From the NCBI GenBank assembly GCA_030544235.1, contig CM060461.1, forward strand, positions 9,326,449-9,390,448: a stretch of DNA of 64,000 bases, read 5' to 3'. Both the position numbers and the translations under genes were made by a program. Each line of letters starts with the position of its first letter. Within the stretch, counting starts at the first letter, position 1. Positions 11,856 to 51,300 of this stretch are shown here, one piece after another. Source of the stretch: Lepturacanthus savala. Taxonomy: Eukaryota > Chordata > Actinopteri > Scombriformes > Trichiuridae. The notes under the pieces are model-generated. The model ran no database searches. It saw only the letters and a list, made by a program, of their open reading frames with translations, and had not been told where the DNA came from.

Positions 11856-13580
11856 GAAACGTGACGGCTGCGTGTCACACACACACACACCACCCACACA
11901 CATGCACGTGTAACGTGGCGTCTCAGTGTCTTCAAGCTGCATGGTTACAAGACAACCCGACGACATCAACCTTCTGTTCGAGGGCCGCACATGCACAGTA
12001 GAACGCTTATTTGCCAAAACCAGTCTCACACTCTGCCATTTATAACCACTTGCCCTTAAGCCTACCTTGTTTCTTAATTATTTTTATATCATGTAAATCT
12101 GCACTGATATCAATTTTCTCATCGGGGCCTCTTTATCTGTAGCCGACGGGGCTACAAAAATCTTCCAAGGTTGCTGTGCACAGGGCGAGGAGGTGATGAG
12201 GCACAGCCCCTGTCAGATGAACTGAGCATCCTCTTCTTCCAGCCGGTGGGGTGTTTTCAATGCATATTTTATTTGTATATATATGAAACTACTATTGAGG
12301 ATTAATGTTAGACAAGGCATTTTTAGCTTCAAGCCACAGTTGGACAAAACTGACATCTTAATTGTCATAAAGTCATTTTGGAATTTCGGTTGCAACACCC
12401 CTTCCTTCTGTAGAGGAAAGAAGAATCATAACAGCTAGCCTTTAAAAAAAAAAAAAAGAAAAAGATAAAAATCTATATATTTTTCTCATGTTTTATTTAA
12501 CAACATAGCAGTCACTATATATGTTGTCCTGAGTGTTAAATGTCCAGCCTGAGGAACAGAATAAGAAAAGGGTTCAGACAGAAACAGAAGAATTCTGCTT
12601 CAAGTCCCTTCTCCCAGAATGAAGGAACGTTAACAGCAGCATCCGACCAACACTAATAACTCTCAAACTGTGAAAGAAAAAGCTCGCTGTGCCGGGAAAG
12701 GGGCTGGAGGAGTAGCTCATGATACCTGAATGCTGGAGCCCAGGTTTAAATTTGCTGTGCAAACCATCCATGAAACATGAAATACATTCACACAGGACCA
12801 AAAAAAAACAAAAACATTTTTCTGAAAAATGTCTTGCTGGTACGTATTAGAAGGTACAGTAAAAGTAAGGAAGATGTGCTCGCATAGAAATGATATATTC
12901 ATAATTATTTTTGCTCATTTTTAATACTATGCCTTTCTGAGATGTATGGTCTGTTTCTTTCTTTTTTTTCTTTTTTTTTGTACTTTCTCCATTCCATGTA
13001 TGTCTTTAGTTGTAAATTAAATCACGCAGCATAATTATTGCAATGCGAGCTCTGTTGGAAGTACAAAGCCATGACACAGTACGGTTTTGGTTCCGAGATG
13101 TGGCTTTAACACTGTAAAAGAAAGTGTCTGCTGTCCTCCGTTTTAACCCACAGTACATGTTATGAATTAAACTGCTGAATTAATACTGTTTTGAAGCATA
13201 TAAAAAGCTCTGAAGAGCCAGTCTTCACTCCCCTGACTGTAGCAACACTAAATGATGGTGCATGAACCTCCTGACTCCTCTCCAGTCAAAGCTTCTTTCT
13301 ACTTGGAGCACGGTTTCGGGCTCACGTGGTGATTGGAGGAACACCTTCATCTGTTACACGTTATTTTTATTATTTTTGAGTCAGATTTAGGTCTGAATTT
13401 ATTTTTTTTTTACACGTTGGTTACAAAATGTTACTGGGTGAACCCAATGGAAACACTATTTGTTGTACTTGTATTTTGGGGGGTGAATACCACCCAGAGG
13501 ACTCTGCTGACCTTTATTATTAGTGTGTAAAGAAAAAACACTGACGGTAAAATAAACATTTTATTTCTCTCCTTGTGGTA
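11856..13580 (+). other. PRKCI: PRKCI 3' UTR
   Basis: No ORF of note follows the stop. The sequence is AT-rich with A and T homopolymers, and an AATAAA at 13551-13556 is the likeliest poly(A) signal. The cleavage site near 13575-13580 is inferred. Confidence 0.7.
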
Positions 13581-13599
13581 ATATGTGTTTGTGTCAGCA

Positions 13600-16500
13600 T
13601 GTGTCTTTTATTTAAAAGGACGCTGCTAGTTTTACACAAAGTTCAGAAGCTTTTAATTGATATCATGATGATGCCATTAGAGTTATTCTGAATTAGTTGC
13701 AGGACAAAAGTTTGACCAATAAACTATGGCTAAGGATTTTAAAAGATTGGGGCATTTGGAGAAGATGCTGTTAAGGTACATTATTAGAATTATCGGCACC
13801 AAATATCAGGATATCTTGGATGTTTAAACAAACGTATTTCTTGCAAATTGGACTAATCTTAAATTAAGGTTGATAGAAAGGCCTGGTCTCAGAAGAGCTA
13901 AATTGCCAATGTTAGCTCATTAATGTATACTACTTGCATCCCTAATGCCAACATTTAGCAGCTATGTTTACCAGGTTTACTATCTTATTTTTTTTTATCT
14001 TAGCATGCAAATGTTTGCTGTCACCAAACAGTACAACTGAGGCCAGTGAGAATGCTGTATGCTCTGCAGACCAAAGCATTGAACAAAATGCATTTTAACA
14101 TGAAGAGTTAAGGGATCTTTAAAGTGACAAAATATTCTTTGTAAGGCATCCAATATTTAAACTTTAGTCAATACATGTGCTGCTAGTGTGGCTACAAATC
14201 AATTGTTTGAATGTGAACTTACAGGCATGCCGCACTGGAAATGATTTAGAGTCAGTCGACTAAAAAGTAGAATTTCTTGGTAAAAACAGCACCCTGTTAA
14301 AATCATGCAAACACACGTCCGTCAGCATTAACTCGTGCCATCAGGCTTGTGATAGTTTTACTGGCGAGACCAGACCTACATGGGTGCCTAGAAAGAAGGG
14401 AATTAAGCTCAAATTGTCAAGCTGGAGCTTTTCCACTCCAGTTGCCTGTGTCCCTGCTGGTCATGTGACTCCAGTCTGGCTTCTAAAGGCCCTCAGCATC
14501 CCCCGGGGTGAAAAGGTCATTGACACCAGAGCTCTCCTCTCTGCCCCCACACAGTGCTGAGTGTTGTGAGGTGAAAAAAAAGGGTCATGGAAATGATGAC
14601 GTGTCAAAAATAATAAAACGGATTGATTTGTGTGCTGCAATAACTCGCACAATGGCGTATAGAAAACCATTGTGTGAGGCTCATTTCACATCCTGCTCCA
14701 CTAAACTATTGTATATTGTCTCAACTGAAAGTGATTTTTTGGGGGGAAAATTACTCCCCTTGTATGCCCGCACGAGACATTGCCGCACGCAGGACGAGGA
14801 TAAATGTCTTTGCATAATTCTGTATTCCCATGATGATACGTTTGACATTGTTCCTGTACCCTCTCCGGTGCAGAATAGGGGTACGCCTCCCCAGGCACTG
14901 TGGCTCCACATCACCCTGTAGAAGACACAGGGAAGACTAACCTTGTATAATTAATGATGCAAAACGGAGGAGGATCCAAAAAAAACATCCTGTTTTAATT
15001 GCTCTTATCTTGTTGGGTGTTTTATTCCGTCCCCGAAGGGATTAATTAAGCAGCAAAAGAATCATACTTGGTGCTAAATGCATTCCCTTAGAAAAACACA
15101 CACTGCAGTTTAAGATGTGCTACTTGGCATGATCTACATTTATATGCTAACACACTACATTTACCACCACTCCTGACTGTACTACTAAGGTAATGGGTTG
15201 TGATTTCCAGCATCAACAGTTAAGTATACTTGTTCCACCTTCCCTTAAAGGCATCTACAAATTGGTGGGTGCTACTTCAGTGATGTAATGATATGGAGGT
15301 GTCATCTTGAGTAATAGTGTAATAAAAACATTTGTTTCATTAGCAGACACTTCAGATGATTCATGAGCTGCACTTGAGAAACACCTACATATTTAAATGC
15401 ATGGGACTTACAGGTGGAATGATTGAGGAGTCCTGCTGTAGAAAATATGTTGATTACAACAGGAGAGCAACAGGACTTGTTAATGCATGCGTAATAAAAA
15501 AAAAGATTTATGAGAGCGAGCGCACCTCAAGAGAACAACTTCTATGAAATGAAAACCACTATGCACAGAGGAAAGACTAAATAAAGACTTAATGAAAACA
15601 TATTTTGAATCATCATTGCAATCACAGTCACGAATGTGGGTTAAACAGCATTAGGTTGAAAGTCAAGTAGAAGCATTTGGAAATCCCCTGTATGCTGTAT
15701 GTATCTTGTTTATGTCAGACAGTGCAGTTTCAATCAATGCTCCTCTTTGGTGGTGCAGTTTGTCTTTTTTTTGGAAAAAATGTATTTTTTTTTTTTTTTT
15801 AGAATTTAGTCAAGTTTATTGTCAATATACACACAGAGAACATGCAAATTGTCTTTTGGCTCCTAGGAGATTGTGCACAGGGTGATATAAAAACACGATA
15901 ACAAAAGAAAGAAACAGTATTACGCTGTAAACATGTGTGTCAAGACTGTTTTCAAGTCTGTGTTTATATATTGCTCACACATTGGTCTCTATAATTATCC
16001 CCCTTCCACATAATTGCAGTGAAGCAATTAGGGAACCATTTACTTCTCTCCCATAGACAACTGTGATACCTAAACAAAAAACAATCTGATACCACTGGCC
16101 TCTTGTTTCCCAGATTTAAAATCTGCATAACATTTAATGTGGATTGGTCAAGTCTGGCTGATACCCAGTATTCTTAATAAAGTCAGTATCAGGGCCTCCC
16201 TAGTAGCTGCTTTAAAAGGTGAGGTGCAAAAATGCATTTCAAAAGTGGGCAACTTCCAAAGTATTTGTGTCTAAGTACTAAATTACCTGTTTTTGTTTCT
16301 GCTGATTACATTTACTCACTGATCTGCAACTGTAAGGATATGAACAGAAAGAAGGAGTGGGTACAAAAACAGAATTTCTGAGTCATACGGCATGTGCCAT
16401 TTCAGTATTAAGATAAAAAAGAGAATTTATCCTTTAATTATTTATAAGCACAGATGACTTCAGATGAGTAGTTAGAGCCAGTCGTCTTGTGTGATGCACT

Positions 16501-18100
16501 AATCCAATACACTGGATTAGTATCTGTGCCAATACATGTCGGCCATGATGGGACCAAGCCATATTAAATACAATTTTTCTTGATGTCATCATAAAAGTAA
16601 GTGAATCCTTTATCGTTTCCATTCATTAAATGAATTCTTGCTGCTGACTCTGTTTTTAGTGCTGCAGCTATCCCTGACTTTGCGTTAACCTACATTAATA
16701 ACTAGATAATTCCATGTGATATGTTATGTGGTTTGTAGATTTATCATCAGAATCTGGTTTGGTGCAACTCTAGTCACATGCTGATATTGATACTCTCGTC
16801 ATGTTGATCTTCAACAGCTGAAAAATGCTTTTCATTAGCATTCAGCATGATCCACCTTTGTAGCCGTGTTATAACTGTAATCACATCATGACCGTTAGGT
16901 CTCCCTTCTTTTGCTTTCTTCTGCTTTTCCTACATCTTATGGATCAGACTTGATAGCGACAAGCATCAGAGATCTAAAAAATAGCAGCCTGAATATCGGC
17001 CACCCTGGCTGTGTGGTTGTCGAAAGGTGTTTGACCTCAGACCAGCGCTTCAGCAAGCATCATTACCCAAAATTACAGATACATCCACCAAACAACTCGT
17101 GACATTTTTCAGTATCTTTCATTGATCTCAGGCAGGATATATGAAAACGACTGTGAGGAGTCTGCCCCCAGGGGCCACTTAGTACTAAGTCCAATAACAG
17201 TTAGACAGCGTCTGGGCTAATGGAGAGGCTTATCAATGTACTAGTCTGTTACACACTGTCTGCCGCTCCAAACTCTCTCCACCACCGTCTGCATTACCTC
17301 ATCCCTCAGCTTTTTTGCGTTGCCCCTTAATGAACAATCAGCGCTGGTCACATTATTGCACATATGAGATTAATTTACTCTCCGCAGTACACAGAGTGAT
17401 GTTATTACAGGAAAATCAATGTCCCCCTTGTTGTTCTCTGGGGCTGGACAGGGTGTACGCACATCTGCTCTCATAATACAACTGCTGACCTTGCTGTCAG
17501 AGAGTGAGCCAGAGAGAGGCTGCGGCGAAGCGGCCGATGGTGTTGTTTATCAAAGCTTTATCAAGCCGCTCCGCTCTCACAGACGTGTGACATCAGACTG
17601 TGGGTCGGTCGGCCAGCCAGAGTGTAAAAAAACAAAACAAAAACACTGTCTATATGGGCAGAGCATGATAACCTTTATAGATTAAGACTTCAGCCAGGAC
17701 TTATAGATGATAGCGTGTATTCCAAGTAAAAGTTGCTGAAAAAAAAATAATAGAATATCATGCTTTATCATCCCCAGTTCGGAGTTGACCTCCTCGTACA
17801 CAGATTTTGTTAACTCCCATCATCTCTAAAGGCTGAAAATACTGCCTGAGTGACCTCTTCACCTTTTGCAGAGGACGGCTGCATAGAAAGGGAGGGGGAG
17901 GGGAGCTGTGGAAGGAGCAGACACCCCCTTCTTTTCCCACTAGGTCTGTCCTCTTATCCTTTTTTTTTTTGAAAACTTGATGGAAAGCCAACAAGGTAGA
18001 TTAAACAAAGTTCATGCCAGCTAATGTCATCCAAGGCCATGTCGATAAAATTGACCTACATTGTGTTTCAAGTCAAAAATAAGAAGAAAGGGACAGAATG
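13600..18100. other. Intergenic DNA between PRKCI and SKIL
   Basis: No convincing exon is seen. The longest frames lack family resemblance and run through ordinary AT-rich sequence. A poly(T) run at about 15786-15800 is followed by a dispersed-repeat-like block (15800-15925: TCAAGTTTATTGTCAATATA). A purine-rich patch lies at 17885-17915. Confidence 0.6.
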
Positions 18101-18119
18101 ATGAATATAGGTACAAATG

Positions 18120-18530
18120 ATATAATAATGAAATCTTTATTTGTGTAGCACCTTTAAAAACAGTTTTTACTAAGTGCTCGGACAGACAAAACAAATGCAG
18201 GATACATACAAAGTGATATAGAGCAGAAAGCTAAACAGAAGCAAGACATAATTTAGATAAAGTAAAGACAAGAAGAACAAAACACACAAACACAGCAGAG
18301 AGGAGTCACCATTAAAGATAAAGAGATGGCAAAAAAAAGGATGATTTCAAAAGACAATATCACATAAAAACAAGTCTATAAAATAGTTTTAAAAAATGAT
18401 TTAAAACAAGTCTGGTATAGAATTAAAATAGAATATGATATATGTGAAAACCATGTACAAAACATGCAAAAACTGTTGAGGTATAATAATATTATTATTT
18501 TTAATAATAAAAATAATATTAGGGATGACA
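18120..18530. repeat. Dispersed fish repeat (TTTATTTGTGTAGCACCTTT family) and AT-rich inverted repeat
   Basis: The block opens ATCTTTATTTGTGTAGCACC, a module very common in teleost genomes. Related words recur at 52958-53005 and 57277-57300. At 18483-18525 an almost pure A/T palindrome (AATATTATTATTTTT and its complement) could form a hairpin. Confidence 0.55.
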
Positions 18531-18948
18531 CCTAATGTAATAAACAACCGGTTTGATCTCAGTAAATATTTATTTGTCAATTACTCAAATGTTTATGAAT
18601 CTTTACAATTTAAAGAGGCCCTTCTGCATTATTGGATGTGGAAAACTCAACTTTTACAAATTTGTTAATGAAATCAACCTATTCATCGCCTAATTTCTTC
18701 ATCAAGGACAGCCAAAAAGAATTGGGTTCAGAGTTTGGACCATACAGGATGTAAAATAAAAAAAAATAAAAATAAGAATAAAAGGATCACTTCCAGACAT
18801 TCACACACGTTGTATTTATGGAAATAAAGCGAATGTGCAGTGAGGAGCCACTTTGGTTCACCTATAAATCTGCTGCCATAGCTTTCTGTTGACGTATGTC
18901 TCCCTCTCCACTTTACCTGCTGTTGGAAACAAATCTTCCAGACTGAGC

Positions 18949-19032
18949 GGACAGACAGGCGAACAGCGGACAGACAGGCGAACAGCGGGCAGACAGACAG
19001 ACAGACAGACAGACACACACACACACACACAC
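18949..19032. repeat. CAGAC-rich minisatellite and (CAGA)n/(CA)n tract upstream of SKIL
   Basis: A 19 bp unit GGACAGACAGGCGAACAGC is present twice in tandem (18949-18967 and 18968-18986), followed by six or more GACA units (18990-19014) and a (CA) run to about 19032. Each unit contains CAGAC words, the core of SMAD3/4 binding elements. Confidence 0.85.
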
Positions 19033-19039
19033 ATACACA

Positions 19040-19210
19040 CCCCCGCATAGTTTCCGCCGGGTGACGTCTCCGCCTCTCGGCTCGTGTGCAGCGTGACGTC
19101 ACGGGGCTGTAGTGGAGCCTCTAGCTGCATCTTGTTGACGCTCCGCCAGGCTTTTCCAGTACCGAGAAGACCCCGGGCGAGTGAGGACGATCCAAAGCAG
19201 CGTTCAGGCA
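19040..19210 (+). promoter_or_regulatory. SKIL: CpG-rich SKIL promoter and probable non-coding first exon
   Basis: A GC-rich, CpG-rich stretch starts here and runs to about 20400. It contains two CRE-type sites: TGACGTCT at 19062-19069 and a perfect TGACGTCA at 19094-19101. No TATA box is seen, as expected for a CpG-island promoter. The first exon is inferred to end at one of two donors: CAG|GCAAGTG at 19208 (a GC-type donor) or GGAG|GTAGGC near 19365. The exact transcription start cannot be read from sequence. SKIL is the only + strand gene downstream. Confidence 0.65.
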
Positions 19211-21648
19211 AGTGTTTACAGGATTATTTATTTTTATATTATTTTAAAAGACACCGAGAGCTTTAAATCGACATGTTTTAAACGACTTGCGCACACGTTT
19301 GTTGACAGCCGACCTCGGCACGGGACAGTTAACGGTTGAGTTTTAGCGGAGCGATCCGCCGCGGAGGTAGGCGAAGCTAGCTCGTTTAGCCTGGCTGTGT
19401 AGCTCTGTCCGGGGTTAGCCTGCTGTGGCGGTAGCGCTCCGCTCTTTTAGCCGCTTCCCATCGCTCTGGTGTTAACCCTCTGCACTGGGATACGCCGCCC
19501 CATCACCCGGACACCGCGGTTTATCTCCCGTGTAGCGGACGGACCTGCCTCGCTCTCTTTTCGCCGGGGCGACAGGGTGAAGTTGGCCTGCCTGTGGTCG
19601 CTGGGAGACGGGCTAGCCTGCCTCAGACCCCGCTGGTCGGTTCTCTGACGGACTTCACCGGGGCTGGAGCAGCTAAAGCTAGCTAGCGCTAATTAAACAT
19701 TAGTGCGCTGTTCTGTTTTACAATGGATTTACACACGAATGAGCACATCTATGTGTGCTTCACGTTATATTTGCGTAGCGTTAAGATGTCTGTAGTCAAA
19801 ATGTAACCTTAATTATAATTAAAAAATAATGTCACTGGTCTTTAATGTATAATTAAAAGCTATTTGACAGTTTGGTGTATCTCGGATAGACACCGTGACG
19901 TTACCTCCTGCGTGTTTGATATACTGGTGAGTCCCGGTTGTAAACCCCGTCGTGCTCTCACCAAATCTGTGTGTGTGTGAGCGTGCGCGCGTGTGTGTGT
20001 GTGTGTGTGTTTAAACGCTCGACCGCGGTGCCTTCCCAGACCAGACTGTAGTGTAGACAGTGAATGTCATTATCAGCGCTGTCTGCATACCAGTGCCGTC
20101 GTGGCGAGCCAGCAGAGGAGGAGGCGAGGTACAGTTTGCAGACTGGAGGAGGAGGAGAAGGAGGGGGAGCACAGGCATTATTATACGCGATGTCCTTGCA
20201 GCAGTAAAAAAAGGATACTGTGAGTAGAGGGTGACAGTTATAGATATAATATTCCTCTTTCATCCACCTCATGATTGTGAGGTTGAGCTGTAACATAGTT
20301 GTTACTCAGCGGGGAGACGTAATTTCTGGTGTATAAACCGGTTGTCGAATGTTTCGGCCGGCGAACCGGAGTGCCGTGATACAGCGAGCAGGCTGATGGG
20401 GGCTGTGTGGACCCGCAGTTGATCTAATTTAGCAGTTTCATAATTGTATTTCCCTTGCAATCGGTTATGTTTGCCTTAAAAAACGCCCACAAACATCAAC
20501 CACTTTAAGATTCGAGCTGGAGGTTCGCCCCGCAGCAGCTCGTCTATCGGCTGGAGAGAGAGGAAAAAAAACGAGGCGATGGTGAAATTTGCAAAAGCGT
20601 GCATATACAATATTAACATATGCGAATATGTTTTTTTGACAAGCATATTAATGTGGATGTATAAATAAAGAGTAGTTCGCGATGATACTGTAGATGTTGC
20701 GTTTTCGTAGCTGAAGTGCGTCCAATCGTCTCTTGGTGTCATATTGCAGCAGTAGCCATTATCAACTACATTGCGTTTAAAATTGGGAATACCTGCTAAT
20801 TGTTGTTTAACTTACTATTATGGTCGACCGAGTCATTCCACGGTAAAAGCCAGAAGAGTGAAAAAACACCGTATTCCGCACTGTATGTCAAGCTGTGAAA
20901 GGGCAGAGAGACTGCTGTTAACGCTTTTATCAATTGTTTTTCATACAGTTGATGGAGTCAGCGTGGGGTAAACGGACTTAAAGGAAGGCACAATATGGTT
21001 TGGGAGGCACTTTCACTTGCAAAGTGAAATGTTGTGGGGGGTAGGGTGGGTGGTGATTGGAGGGGGGATTTCGCTTGGGTTGTGCTGTCTGGTCAACTGG
21101 TTTCCCTTGTTAAAATTCTCACTTTGTGCTGGGAAGTTTGTTTCACCTTTGGTGGAAAAAAAACCTTGATGCAAATTTCCCCTGCTGGGGTTCAATTACA
21201 AGGGCTGAGAAAGCCTTGTGTTTGTGTGAAGTATGGTAATGGCCATTTGGCTTTACTGGACCACGCAAACAGCCATTGACCTCTTCAGCCCCCAGCCGGG
21301 ACAGTGGTCATAAAACATTTAAACTCCTTCATGGGTATTTCATGCTTCCATGCTTCATGCTTTTTGATGAGATAATTTTATGCTTGTTTATTCCTCTACA
21401 GGAATGCAATTGATTAGCTATAATTCAGACAGAGGCCGAATGATTTTTCCCCTGTTTTCTAAATTCCTGTGTTTTTCTTTTCATGCTTAGGAAGCGGATC
21501 AGAACACAGAAAACTTCAGTCACATCATGCATGTGTCTAACTACCAGAAGATTTGTGTCATTTGAAAAGACTTTAGAAAAAAAAAAGACTCAGAGGGATA
21601 CGAGAACTCAGTCAGCAGACAGAAACAACGGTAACACAGTGCTTAAAC

Positions 21649-48393
<26,745 letters not shown>

Positions 48394-51300
48394 CTGCCAC
48401 CCCCTCCAGGAGCCTCCCCTCCCTCCCCTCATTCCTCCTCTCATCACCCACCAACTCTACAGACACAAACAACTCAGCCTGAGGCAGAAAGGAGCGTCAC
48501 CTCTCCTCAGGCTGCTTTTATGTTGTGCATCTCACCCTGATCCCTTTTATTTCAGTGTAGAACTGACTTTTTTTTTTTGTAATTTAACATCACTTAAAGT
48601 TTTATGTTGTGTTTTTTTATTACTCTTTCTTTTGCTCCCCTCTCCTCTCTTTAAACAGTATTTAAAGTTGTTTTTTTTGGGGCATGTATGTTTGATTTAA
48701 TTTATAGTTTTTATTGAACAAAAACAGCTGCTTCACAGACAGGAGTTCGGTCAAGTGAGACCACCTCGACCCATCACTATTTTATTCGTCACCCCTCCTT
48801 TCCTCACCACTTCTTGCTCTCTCTGGATTCTGGAGCGAAACAACCTGGAGATTTACGGACTCACTTTATCTAAGACACACAGACTCGTCTCAGCTTCACA
48901 TGGACGTCACTCCATGCTACTACCTGGCACAGCAGCAACCGGTGCCCACGGACACGTACAGTAGTGGCGGCTGGTTGTGTGCCTCTTCTATGTCCTTCTG
49001 TATGTTCATCCCCAAATGTTCAAGTACCAGCGACTGCAGGAAAACTGCATGGACATTTCAACAAAGTTTCCTTTTATTTTGCTCCTTATAAAATACAGAG
49101 AAAGAAAAAAGTGTACCATGTTATAAAAAAAAGAAACATAAAATCTATATGGAGGAGAAATACCTTTACTGTACAAAAAAAAGACATTCTGAAGATGTCG
49201 TCAAACCTCATGAAAATATGCCAATAGTGATGCTGAACTTGAAATGAGTGTTTTGAGTGTGACTCCCCCTCCTCTTCCTCCCTTTACCAAGGTAGCTAGC
49301 TAGTCATCTGGCCTCCAACCCAGCTGCTCCTAGCACAGAGTAGCCCCCTCTTCACTCTGCTGGGCAGCACCTGGACTCTCCTGTCGTAGACCAAACAGTC
49401 AATCCACCAGCTGCCCGCTGTCTCTGCTGCCCCCCCCTCTTCTCCCCCTCCTTCGTAGGAGACCTCACACCTTTCCACCGCTGTAGGCTCGCGCCGTTGC
49501 CCTCTGCTGGGAAACTCCTTAACACTGTGGTTTTCACCCACTTTGGGGGCTAGACAGGAAAACACTGTGCTCTTTTCAGGCCTGGCACGAAGAAGCTCAC
49601 GAGCAGTGTTATGCACTTAACGCACTCTACTCCCACCAGAACGCTCTGGGAAAGGAATGTGTCTGGACACGGGGGATGGGTTGAGTCAGTGTATTTTTTT
49701 TTCTTAAGAAGGGAGAAGAAAGGCGGTGTCTCACATGTGCGGCGACAGCTCCGCCGCGATACTATAATACGTACAGCAACCTTACATGCCCGCACACACA
49801 CTTGAGTGTGTCCAAGCAGTCCAGGCATTCAGGCGGAACAATGGCCCCTAGCGTTCCCAGCAGATGATCAAAGCCCCAGTCTGCCCCTGTTTTCTGGGCT
49901 TTCTTTTGTATCGTTTGACTTCATTGTTAGCAGGCGGTTTTATCCCCACGCCGTTCGTCAGAGCGTCATCTAAGAATGTGGGTCGCAGGTGAAAAGTGGT
50001 TAGTCCTGGGCGGTTTGGGCCTCGGTTCCGGCCGCTGCTTCTAGTTATTCTGCCTGGCTGAACAAACAGCACCGGGCGGGCGGGCCAGCAGCGAGAGGAA
50101 GAGGGGAGGGCGGGGATTGAGGGGAGCGCTCAGGGGACCGGTACACTCTCCCCACAGCAGACTGGGTGGCCCGGACGCCAGGGGTACAGAAGGAGCCCTT
50201 TTTTTTCTGTGTGCCGTCAGAATGGGGGCAGCTGTTGTTGTCTGGGGGCCTCCGCCCGCCCTCGGGTGCGACTGCACAGGATCTCTGATCTCCCAACGAC
50301 CTCCCTCCCTCCTCGTCTCTCACAGAACCCGCTGTCACTCTCTCTCACACATCCCCGTCCATCCATCTCCAGTGCCAGATCAGCTGGGGGTGTGCAGTGT
50401 TTTGTAGATGCTCAGGAGAGTGAGCAGACGTCCAGCCAGAGGGAAGGGAGGACTTTTATTGTCAGTTGCCAGGCAAAAGCTCTTTTTATTGCCACTAAGG
50501 AGATCCCTGTACGCAAGTGTGTGTGTGTGTGTAAATAATTGTTTAAAAGAGAAGGGGATCGGCCTCGGCTAAAACTCTGAGCTTTTTTTTATGCATCTGC
50601 TCCAAATGCAAATTGATAGACATTCCACTGTGCTCCATCCTGTTCAATGCAGATTTTTTCTTACACAGCTTCCCTTTACAATAACATGTAACCTTAAAGA
50701 CCGGGCAGAGTACAGTTGTGGTTTGTTAATAGTCATAAAAAGCAGGTGCAGGTGCAAGCCAGTAAAATCAAACCCGTGCCGCAAAATGTACACTCTACTG
50801 TTGTTCCATTTAAACCTTTATTGAAATTATGAAAGAAAATATTTAACATATTAACTAAAGATTTATATTCACTTTGTAAATACAGTAGTCATTAATATAT
50901 TAACTGTTCTTATATGAATAATCTTCAAAAGGTTATATAAATTGGACCATAAATAAGTCTTCAGACAGCCTAAATGTTTTTTTTTCTTTCTTAAAGTGAT
51001 CTTTGCAGATATCAGGACTTGACTTTTGTCGAGTGGATGTGGGGGAGTGAAACGCATGGTTTACCGAGACGTGATGCAGGACAAAGGCAAAATAGGAAAA
51101 CAATACTTTGTTACACTTTCCCCCTTTCTGAACTGATGCATTTGTTTTTGTTTTGTTTGTTTTTTTTGTTTGTTTTTTTGTGGATTTCATCTTGACGGAC
51201 TGTTTAACGTGTAATGTAATGAGAATTTTTTCTCTTTGTCTCTACAAGCAAAATTTAAAAAGTTAAACATTTGTTTAAGAAATTGCATTTTGGAAAAAAA

